Assembly: GCA_023853785.1 (NCBI GenBank)
Contig: JAJIRX010000090.1
Location: 1 to 16,276, forward strand
DNA length: 16,276 nt
From: Psilocybe azurescens
Taxonomy: Eukaryota; Basidiomycota; Agaricomycetes; Agaricales; Agrocybaceae
Direction of reading: 5' to 3'
The notes beneath the pieces are model-generated. The model was given only the letters and a program-made list of their open reading frames with translations, searched no databases and had not been told where the DNA came from. A program made the position numbers and the translations under genes. Below, in pieces: positions 1-8,100 of this stretch (within the stretch, counting starts at the first letter, position 1; each line of letters begins with the position of its first letter).

Positions 1-191
1 GGCTGAGAAGGAAGAAGATAGGCTGCCAGCTGTCCTATCCTATCAAGGAAACCAGGTGGTCAAGTCGTTTAGCTATTACCTGCCTCAACAGGTTCGGGGA
101 TACACACCGTTTTCTTCGTCTGCTGTGAATTGTTCCGAGCCTTCTTTGGAGGCTCTTTCTTCAGCTTCCTACGTGTGCGAGCTTCACTCAT
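1..191 (-). CDS. Unrecognised gene, 5' end only (two exons seen)
   Basis: Read on the minus strand, an ATG at 191-189 opens a 37-codon exon ending at 80 in a split Gly codon. A GT..AG intron follows (79-35, 45 nt; donor GTAATA, acceptor GATAG), then an open exon (34-1) that leaves the window. Using the nearer AG at 40 would create an immediate stop, so the acceptor at 35 is preferred. The visible 48 residues begin MSEARTRRKLKKEPPKKAR and are very rich in Lys and Arg, which would fit a nuclear or nucleolar protein; the second exon begins QLAAYLLPSQ. No domain is visible and I do not recognise the family. It is supported only by the start, a sensible intron and an open frame across the junction, so it could still be a chance reading. 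Confidence 0.4.
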
Positions 192-498
192 CTCGGACGA
201 TGCTCGTTGTTGGCTTCCAACGATGGAGATCAAGGTATACTGGTACCTGGTGCTCCTGACATCAAGACTAAATTTAACTCATGCGCCAAGCGAAGGCGGT
301 CGTCCTCGCGATCACTGAGTTGCTCAGTAAACAATTCCAACCCCACAACTTACAATCGTCCATCAGTTCTTTCAATATCCTCCAAACCTTGTCCAAACCA
401 AGCTGAACCACTGTTATACATTATGGCTTTATAACATTCTGCCGTTATGTATCAGGATTACCCCAGCATCTTTTTCCTTTTCATAATCATTACTTTGT
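192..498. other. Intergenic spacer, 5' flank of the 1-191 gene and 3' flank of the xanA-like gene
   Basis: About 300 bases without a supported gene. The short plus-strand open frames here have no recognisable motif and overlap the minus-strand exon. I see no RNA gene or repeat. Confidence 0.5.
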
Positions 499-1935
499 TC
501 AAGACCATTTTCTGATGTCTTCCTCACTGGGCCCGAATGGTTCATCTGACGCCGCCAGATTGCACTGATGGAACAAACGGAACTTGCCCCTTCTTTGAAA
601 AACGCCCACCACCGAATGCATCAACCCGCGATTGTTGAAAAGGACTAGGTCTTTCTCTTCCCATGGATGGGCATACACGAGCTGCGGTGTGGAATCGGTC
701 TGTTAGTTGACATCAACATGACCGTCTTGGACAGGAACGCACGCTTGGAGCAATCCCAGGGCGCTGCATTTTATACAATAGCTCTCTGATCTCCTTCAAA
801 TCTGATATAGTTCCTCCCAGAGGATACAATGCACCTTCATTCCGGCACCCTTCAGGCAAAGGCTCAACCTGTATCTCCATAATCACAAGGGATGAACTTG
901 AAGATGCAAATTTCCTGTAGAGGGTTTTTCCATAACTGCAAGCCAACACTCGAACTTAGCTGAAAGTGCCTTGGCACCTCATAGTTTACCTAGACTTACG
1001 AAAGGGTATACTTTGATCTTTTGTTCTTCCCAAGCGGGGAGGTCTTGCAATGAGGTCTCCAATCCTTCTGTTTCTAGCCCAATACCTGTTGATCTAGCCT
1101 TCGCATTTCGCAGCCATTGAAATGGATGTGGGGCATATTTTGCTCTGGCGCGGACGGCGAAGCTCTTCAACTCTGCTGGTAATATTTCGAACATGACTTT
1201 GCCAGACACGAATGCTGTTGTGCCCAGAGAAACACTGAGTTCATCGCCACTTCCATCGTCGTATCTTACAGTTTGCAGAGGGCCTTTGGGAACCTTTATC
1301 CCATACAGAGCCGTTACCTTCGGAACATTCAGATCGTACAAGGCAGCGTCCATGTGCCATCTAAAGAATCGCGTGAATCCTTTGGCTTCATCTTCATCGG
1401 AAATTTGGGTCCTATGGAACTCTGGATGTCGCCCGTGTTTCAACGTCTTCTCTGCGATACCCTCGTGGTTTTTGATAACGCCGTGTCCTATGATTTGTAC
1501 TTGTGGTGTGTTTGGCAGACTTGAGACATATGCATGTATGATGGACCCCTTAGTTTTGTCGAGTTGTTTGTTTCCATGTCCATAATGCTCCGATTGAGGG
1601 TCGAATGCCTTCAGAAGATACGTTTTAAAAGATGAATTGAAATATCTAACACATAGATCTGATGAATGGCGCACCTTGACAAGTGCATATTGCCGATCAG
1701 GCGTTAGGTTGACGTTGTGGAATAGCAGTAGATCGTGCTGTAGATACTTCTTAGTCCGATAGTTGAATGAGGTAGAGATATAAAGACCTGATACAAGGCC
1801 TTTTCTACTGTTTTAAATTCCTCTTCTGTGAGTCCACGTTCACCTGGATTAGCTCCTACAACCTCTCTTCCGAAGTCGTTGAATTTGGTGGAGTCTAGAG
1901 ATGAAGGGAATGTGAGGGGGATGAATGATAGTGAT
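499..1935 (-). pseudogene. xanA: XanA-like Fe(II)/2-oxoglutarate-dependent (xanthine) dioxygenase, frame-broken
   Basis: XanA enzymes oxidise xanthine to uric acid in fungal purine use, with Fe(II) and 2-oxoglutarate (TauD/TfdA fold). Five minus-strand exons can be read: 1935-1788, 1749-1675, 1608-1000, 935-743 and 699-499 (TGA at 501-499), with introns of 38-66 nt, for about 407 codons. Visible family blocks: FNDFGREV near the N-terminus, AFDPQSEHYGHGN, the iron-binding HxD in RWHMDAALYD, LGTTAFVSGK, KYAPHPF, the distal iron His in NRGLMHSVVG, and the C-terminal FRLFHQCNLAASDEP containing the likely 2OG-binding Arg. Breaks: no ATG at the expected start (ATC at 1935-1933) with a frame jump at a C5 run (1920-1916), a one-base loss near 921-919 just after LWKNP, and a second near 889-881 that otherwise gives TGA. 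Either a recent pseudogene or an intact gene with consensus indels. The dioxygenase identity is firm; the substrate is inferred from resemblance to XanA. Confidence 0.8.
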
Positions 1936-2396
1936 CAAAAGTAATAGGTAATTCGTCCAATAGTACGCACCTCATCCTCATGCAGCAAGTCTATTATACT
2001 GCGCTTCTATGCCGGTCTCCAAACCGTGAATCCAGTGGAAGTTGACTGGAAGACCGATTAGGTTCTGTCAGTTGCGGTCCGCCGCCCGGCCAGAGTTGTA
2101 GTACTTATTCAGTTCTGTTTGACTGTCCTTCCTCACATCACGGGAATGTTACGTGTCCTGAAGGATCCGGCAACTGTGAACCAGATTTACAACTGAGATT
2201 GATGTGTAGTCTCACTAAAACTGTAACGGAGAGTAGCAGAGAGTACCTATATCTAGAAACGCGGCACAGGCCGCAACTACCTAATTTTACGAATACAGTC
2301 TGTTGCCAAATAGTTTAACAGGGCCTAAACCTTTCGCGCTCTGATATAATAGTTTCTTCCTCACCTCTATGTTTGAGTCGCTATCGTTGCCTTCAG
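1936..2396. other. Intergenic stretch without a recognisable gene
   Basis: Between the 5' end of the xanA-like gene and the 3' end of the kinase-like relic. A minus-strand ATG near 1981-1976 is followed by a good donor (GTGCGT at 1970-1965), but no acceptor upstream of the xanA N-terminal block joins it in frame. No repeat, tRNA or other feature seen. Confidence 0.4.
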
Positions 2397-3280
2397 TCAT
2401 GTCAAGGCGGCTTCAGTAGACGGACGGTAGTGCGGCTCAAAGCCTGTCATCTCCGAAAGCAATACGAAAGCCAATACGCTATATTCTAATGACAACGAAA
2501 TGACATCGCGATCGGAGCAAATTTTCCACTGTAGAAAGGGTTAGCTAGTCGAGATTTTATTTACGGAGAGATGACCACAACCCACCTCACTGATCAGGAT
2601 CTGACCAAGCCCTTATACATCTGCCGCAAAAACCAAAGTCTTTCCTTTCTAATCTTGCTCAGGTGAACGATGGTTCCGATGGTCCAGCGGAACGGCACGG
2701 AATAACATGCCTTGAATTGCTACACGGAAATAGAACAGCGGCTCCAAAGGTGATGAATCCAAGACGAAAATCAAATTTGTGTTGAAGTTTTTGTAGGGCA
2801 TTTTGAGACATTTGCATGTCATGGAAGTTCCAGATAATGTTGTCAGGGCGAAGATCTTGCAATTTAAGATCAAAAATGGCAGAGAACAAGTAATATTACC
2901 CCGTCACCGAGAAGGTCAAACCCTCTAACAGTTGTTGAGCGACAGCATAGTGCTCATTCATTGTTTAGAGACTTGGCCAAAGCCATTCTGCACCCCATTT
3001 GCCTGAACAAGAAGCACAATCTCGCCTTCATTGTAATGCAAAATGGAGATCGTAGGTATAGTGTAATTGTGGGGTCATCACGCAGCTTTGCCGATGTGAG
3101 GAGCTCCAGAATCCGCCATTCATGCTGATGTCTTCTGCACAGCTTTTACATACACCTTGCAACCCAAAACATCATCGAAACGAGCGGTAAACAAAGTCTT
3201 CGTCTCGAGTGGGGAGAAAAGGTGATAGACGGGGAAAGAGTCTTAAGGTGCCTTGACGTAGGCTTCAGTGTCGAACTGCA
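2397..3280 (-). pseudogene. Decayed protein-kinase-like gene (fungal kinase-like family)
   Basis: Kinase landmarks appear in the right order on the minus strand but scattered over all three frames. They are an N-lobe with VYVKAV (ATP-binding Lys position, 3158-3138), EWRILELL (from 3123), an IPTISILHYNEGEIVLLVQ strand, a WGAEWLWP block, QQLLEGLTF, a catalytic-loop equivalent LQDLRPDNIIW (2860-2830), FITFGAA where FIDFGAA would be expected (2755-2738), SPEQD in the APE position (2667-2653), ADVY..GLG (2627-2602) and EMTGFEPHYRPST at the C-end (2457-2407). In-frame stops lie at 3245-3243 and after KAVQKTSA, and several frame changes are needed, so this is a relic. The DFG aspartate is replaced by Thr. 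The order and wording match a kinase-like family seen in many basidiomycete genomes; the exact subfamily is not known to me. Confidence 0.7.
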
Positions 3281-3446
3281 AGACACTATGGCACTTCAAG
3301 AATGAGGAAAACTTGTCCTATTCGCTTGCTGCGTCATGCTCGCTGCAACCTACCCAGTCAAATTTTGCTTCTGATTCCCTATTAGTAAAAGATTGATAGA
3401 GTTAGCAAGAATAAACGCTGGAGAAATTGTCTGAAGTCTCGGGTCA
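3281..3446. other. Possible 5' intron or flank of the kinase relic
   Basis: On the minus strand, GTAGGTTGC at about 3353-3345 and a pyrimidine-ending CTTGCAG at 3282-3276 could bound an intron leading into the kinase relic, but the upstream exon is not recognisable. Otherwise nothing seen up to the transposon-like element. Confidence 0.3.
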
Positions 3447-3448
3447 TA

Positions 3449-3483
3449 CTCGTGCCCATTTTTAGTACCCGTGATTAGGTAAT
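3449..3483 (+). repeat. Left terminal inverted repeat of the MITE-like element
   Basis: Thirty-five bases matching the reverse complement of 4017-4051 with two mismatches (3469 and 3478). Its inner part overlaps a short palindrome at 3471-3486 (GTGATTA, GG, TAATCAC). Confidence 0.85.
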
Positions 3484-4016
3484 CACAATTTCTGGTAATG
3501 TCAGGAGTAAACAAGCTCTTTTTCAAGAACTGCGACATTCAATATACCCAAAATTTTAAATCTTTGATTTAATGTTTCCAATTAATATATTTCTGAATTT
3601 TGGAAAAGATTTATTGTATAGAAACTCTGCAAAATGCTTAGTTCTGATTGTATAAATTCAATTCAAATTGGTGATCAAATCTGTATCGCAATATTCATGC
3701 TCAGAAGTGTTTCTGCTGCCTAAAAATGAGCAGATTCACTTTTAATAGTTTCAAATATATTATTCATGATTTACCTAGATTAAATACAACAATGGAAATG
3801 CTCTATCCTTCTAAACTCAGCATGAGCACTAAAAAGTGTGAAAGTTGACTGGTTTGTGTACTGTCAACCTAATAATAGATGAATTTACATGTAAATTTAA
3901 GGTCATGATCTATTAAAGGACAAATTTCTCCCCTTCAAGTTTCAGAGATGTATTTATTCTATTTGTTGAGAACCAGACCATTTAATGTTGACCGACCAGG
4001 AAACAAAAGCCATCAA

Positions 4017-4051
4017 ATTACATAATCACGGATACTAAAAATGGGCACGAG
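4017..4051 (-). repeat. Right terminal inverted repeat of the MITE-like element
   Basis: Reverse complement of 3449-3483 with two mismatches, followed directly by TA at 4052-4053. Confidence 0.85.
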
Positions 4052-4168
4052 TACACTGGGTGTTAAGCATCAGCCTGAGAAAGTAATATTCTCACGGTCA
4101 ATGATTGGCGAGAAATTTCAATTTCCTACCAGTTCACGTTATTCCTGACGACCCTCTATTTCTCAAAA

Positions 4169-4467
4169 ATGCATTTGATGTACACTTTGGACGAGGCAGG
4201 AAACAGGGTGTATACCTTGAAGGTACGTTTTACTTGTATTTAATCTTGCGCGACTCGTCTCATCTCTGTTTAGAAACTCACGGATGCAGGCAAAATCACG
4301 AAATCTGCACATCCTGGTATGTTTGCATAGGGTTTGGGCTCTTCGTTCGACGGCTGATTTCTGTCTTCAGCACGATTCTCCCTGACGATAAATTCTCCCG
4401 TCACCGTGTCACCATCAAAAAGCGCTACAACGTCCTGTTAACCCAGCTCCCAAGCAAGCCCATGTAA
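4169..4467 (+). CDS. NOP10: H/ACA ribonucleoprotein subunit NOP10 (with a one-base frame break)
   Basis: NOP10 is a small core protein of box H/ACA snoRNPs, which pseudouridylate rRNA and snRNA in the nucleolus alongside the pseudouridine synthase Cbf5/dyskerin. Three exons: 4169-4222, 4274-4316 and 4371-4467, with introns of 51 nt (GTACGT..TTAG) and 54 nt (GTATGT..TCAG). Exon 1 gives [18 protein letters not shown], exon 2 [14 protein letters not shown], and exon 3 ARFS then [16 protein letters not shown] and a C-terminal LPSKPM. The total of 64 residues is the family's usual length, and every block matches eukaryotic NOP10. Oddity: between ARFS and PDDK the C-run at 4380-4382 is one base short, so the spliced frame breaks. 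Because NOP10 is essential in fungi, a sequence-consensus error is the likeliest reason unless another copy exists. The start is fixed by the conserved N-terminus. An ATTGG (inverted CCAAT) lies at about 4103-4107, some 65 bp upstream. Confidence 0.88.
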
Positions 4468-4988
4468 ATGGCTTAAGCGATCCCTTTTACGCATTGGAAG
4501 CTCTTCACAAGGCAGCTGGGAACAATCGTTGAATCTTTGGCTCTAATCCTTCGATTTGTAACCCGTCAGAGCGTTGGTGGATTGGAGACGGGTGGTGAAG
4601 TTGTGATAGGGAAGGAAGGGCTATTCAAACCCACAACATGAGGTCAAAAGCATCTTAGGATTGCATTGTGTGTATTATAATCTATATTGCTGGCTCTAAA
4701 CCTTTAGGGATGCCCACTGTTCAGAATTTGACTATTGGTGTCTTGCGCGGGCGGAAATGAATGTTGCGTAGAAGTTTTGAGCCCAGTTTCGGAATTGTGT
4801 GAAATGCTTTCAACCCCATCTTTAAATCTACCGAGCATCGCTGCACCATCAATCTTGTAATCATGCATAAGACTCAAGTAAAGCGCAAATGCAACATTTT
4901 GCCTGCATCTTCGAACTTTGGTGCGGCTTTTTGAAGTCAAGGCTGTGGAGGTGAATTCGTCTCAGTGACGGTGACATTTATTAACATT

Positions 4989-4994
4989 CACGTG
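4989..4994. promoter_or_regulatory. E-box palindrome CACGTG upstream of SMC4
   Basis: A single perfect CACGTG about 135 bp before the SMC4 start codon. This is the core bound by fungal bHLH factors of the Cbf1/Pho4 type, but one six-base site can occur by chance and function is not shown. Confidence 0.25.
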
Positions 4995-5060
4995 ACTATC
5001 CATGCGTGATATGCTGTGACTAGTCGCGTCCACATGTTGATTCAATTTGAAAGATCGTTT

Positions 5061-5076
5061 ATTGGTTTACTATATA
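5061..5076 (+). promoter_or_regulatory. Candidate SMC4 core promoter (ATTGG plus TATATA)
   Basis: An inverted CCAAT core (ATTGG, 5061-5065) lies just before TATATA (5071-5076), about 50-65 bp upstream of the SMC4 ATG. The placement is plausible for a fungal core promoter, but the evidence is only motif and position. Confidence 0.3.
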
Positions 5077-5127
5077 CACTACGAACATAATTCCTCAAGA
5101 TCCAGCAAGCTTTATCAGCGATAAGGA

Positions 5128-8100
5128 ATGCCTCCTCGTCGCTCCTCTCGCGCCGCGAGCATCTCAGCAGAGCCAATATCTGCTGAGTCGTTACCTACCA
5201 AGCGAAAACGAGGCCAAACGGTAGAACAAGAAGTCGACGAGAAAGAAAATGTCGTAAAACCAGCCTCAAGAACGCGTCGAAGTACCTCAGCAAGACCTAG
5301 CTCTGCATTACCACCCAAAGCAAGACAATCAACGCGCTCGAAAGTGTCGTTACCTGATGTTGCGGAGTCAGAGAACGAGGAGCGTTCGGATGCGCCGCCA
5401 CCTGTGAAGAAAGCTCGGCCGTCGCTTGATAACAAGGTTGGAGATGCGGTCAAGGTCGAGCAAGAAGATCAAGAAGGCGTGGAAACGAAACCCAAGCGAG
5501 GAAGACGTGCCGCTAGTGCTGCAAAAACCACCCGCGCCGCTGATATGGAAGTCGATGAGGATGCTCCTTCAAAAACCACGGGCCGCCGTACTTCAACCCG
5601 CAAGGCAGCCGTATCTTCCGGAAGCAGAATCAGTGCCGCTTCAACGAGATCTGGGGAAGCGTCCAGCTCTGCTCGTGTCGAGGATCCCGAAGAGCAAGCC
5701 AGTGAGGAAGACGTCAAACCAGTAAGAGGACGCCGGGCACCCGGTAAACCCACTCGAAGAGCAGCCTCAAAAGCCATGCAGTCCGATGAAGAATCAGATG
5801 CGATTTCAGTGACATCAGAACAAGACGAAGATGAAGACGTGAAACCCCCTCGCAAAGGAAGGAAGGCCAAGGCCCCTGTCGCTCGCAAAGGCAAGGCTGT
5901 CGCTAAGAAACCTAAGCAAGCCGCTGTAATCGAGGAGACAGACGAGGAGACAGAACCCCCTCCTCCCGCTCAACCTCGAAGAAAGTCTACTCCACTTAAT
6001 GCTGACGATAGTGAAAAGCCGGCCGAGGATACACCTGTCGCTGAAGAGGAAGAGGAAGAAGAAAAATCACTTTTTGACCCTCCTCCTATGCCAACGGCAC
6101 CGAGTCTTTCTCAACCAAAACCTGAAGAACCCACTGGACCCAAGTCACGCCTCGTCATCCACAAGATGGCTCTAATCAACTTCAAGAGTTATGCAGGGCG
6201 TCAGGAAATTGGCCCTTTCCATAAGGTACGATCTTTGGGTTACTCGAAGTCTTGGTCTCTAAATCGTGTCAATTCAGTCATTCTCTGCAATTGTTGGACC
6301 AAATGGTTCCGGAAAATCCAACACTATCGATGCGCTCTTATTCGTATTCGGTTATCGCGCGTCGAAAATGAGACAGGGCAAGATTTCTGAACTCATTCAC
6401 AACTCCGCCAATTTCCCAGATCTCGATGAATGTAGCGTCGAAATCCATTTCAGGGAGATTATCGATCTAGTGAGTTAATTACAAACTGCAGTTTCTGGGT
6501 TAACGCTAATGTGACCAGCCTGGTCCCGATGCTTTCAATATTGTACCGAATTCGCAACTCGTGGTATCTCGCACAGCTTACAAGAACAATGCGAGCAAAT
6601 ATACAATTAACGGACGAACGAGTAACTATAAAGAAGTTCAGACATTGCTCAAGGGACGGGGGATTGATCTCGATCACAATCGTTTCCTTATTCTCCAGGT
6701 GACTTTTTGTGACTTTGCTTGTGGTTATGTTGCATTCAATGATTCCTGATCATGATGTCCACAGGGAGAAGTCGAATCTATCGCACAGATGAAACCTAAG
6801 GCGCCTACGGAACATGAAGATGGCCTGCTTGAATACTTGGAGGATATCATCGGTACTTCGAAGTATAAAGAACCTATCGATGAAGCTTTGGTCGAAATGG
6901 AACGCTTACAAGAAGATCGTCAAATGAAGCTTAACAGACTGCGACACGTTGAGAAGGAAAAGACTGCTCTGGAAGCTAAGAAGAAGGAGGCTGAAGACTA
7001 TCTTCGTTTGAAGAACGAACATATCAGGGCCTTGTCTCGGCTATACCAATGGTACCTGTTCAGGGGTTTCGACGCGGAAGAGAAGCTCACCAACGCGCTG
7101 GTAAAAATTTCTTTTACTATCCCCTCTCCTAGTCTCACAGCGCCTCGCAGGAAAAAATTGCGCAAGGATTTGGAGGCACAGACGGAGCAGAACCAAGGCG
7201 ATATCGACCATCTCAAGTCTCTTCAGAAGCATTTTACCGAACGTGAAAAATTGTACACCGTACGTTAGATCTCTCTGGTTTCCTCTGATACACTAGTTGA
7301 CAAAATTTATAGGAAGTCAAAGCCGCTGCTGCTGCCGCGGTGAAAGATCTCACTTCTAGTGAGAGGCGTGAGATTGGTCTTCAAGAAAGAAAGCATTCAG
7401 CTGGCAGGGCTAAGAAACTGAAGAAATCTCTGCAAGAGGTATGCACGTTGCCCTATGGACAGGAAGCTGTATTAACAATTACAATAGGATGTTCAAGCAA
7501 GAAAGACTGCTCTCAATATCATTGAGGACAGCACATCTAAACTCGAAAAGAGAAGAAGAAACTCAAAGGCCACGAAGAATCTCTTGATGAGGGAGGAAAA
7601 AGTCTTGGAGAGTATACGCGACAGTTTGAAAGGCAAGCTAATTTCTTCTGTCCTGTAGCTCTATCATGTAGTTGCATTTTAACGTACATCCAGACAAGAC
7701 GCAAGTGTTCCATGACAAGATTCAAGTCAAACAGAAGGAACTTCAACCTTGGACCGCCCAAATCAATGAGAAACAGGCTTCCATCGATGTAGCCACCAGT
7801 GAACGTGATGCTCTTTCCAAGAAAGCCGAAGCCCTCAAGGCCCAATGTGCAGAAGCCGCTGATACATTGAAATCTTTATTGGAGGAGCGGGAAACCAAGG
7901 TATACAGACAGGTTTCTTCTGTGACGTGGAATTCTGAAATTCTTTTCAGGTTGCTCATCAAGACGATCTCAAAAATGAAAAAGCTCAGCTGCAGCAGAAC
8001 ATTGCTGAGGCTGAGAAAAAGCTGAGGGTGAGCGAACCAAAGCCAACACTTTGGGGTTTGTTGACTTTTTGTCACCCAGGACGCACAAACTCGCCTTAAT

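Larger units (their letters stand above)
3449..4051. mobile_element. MITE-like element with 35-bp TIRs and TA target duplication
   Basis: A 603-bp AT-rich segment bounded by inverted repeats. The left end starts CTCGTGCCCATTTTTAGTA (3449) and the right end, on the opposite strand, starts with the same bases (4051). The two 35-bp ends (3449-3483 and 4017-4051) differ at only two positions. The dinucleotide TA sits immediately outside both ends (3447-3448 and 4052-4053), as expected for the target duplication of Tc1/mariner-type elements. The interior has no open frame resembling a transposase, so the element would be non-autonomous. Near-identical ends argue for a fairly recent insertion. It lies between the kinase relic and NOP10, its right end 115 bp before the NOP10 start codon. 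Superfamily assignment is inferred from the TA duplication only. Confidence 0.8.
4468..5127. other. NOP10-SMC4 intergenic region (NOP10 3' end and SMC4 promoter)
   Basis: About 660 bases between two plus-strand genes. It should hold the NOP10 3' UTR/polyadenylation signals and the SMC4 promoter. A minus-strand open frame at 4704-4940 has no recognisable motif and no ATG at its 5' end, and is not called. No repeat or RNA gene seen. Confidence 0.5.

Noticed and set aside
3350..3538. Minus-strand 62-codon open frame at the left end of the MITE
   Set aside because: It crosses the transposon boundary at 3449, so it cannot be an ancestral gene, and it shows no transposase motif.
4380..4382. Programmed ribosomal frameshifting as the cause of the frame breaks
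   Set aside because: The breaks occur in unrelated genes, lack a shared slippery site or downstream structure, and go in both directions; consensus errors or decay are simpler.
4704..4940. Minus-strand 78-codon open frame upstream of SMC4
   Set aside because: No ATG at its 5' end, no recognisable motif and no convincing intron joins; probably chance within the promoter region.
5469..5894. Minus-strand 141-codon open frame opposite SMC4 exon 1
   Set aside because: Low-complexity antisense of the charged SMC4 tail, with no features of its own.
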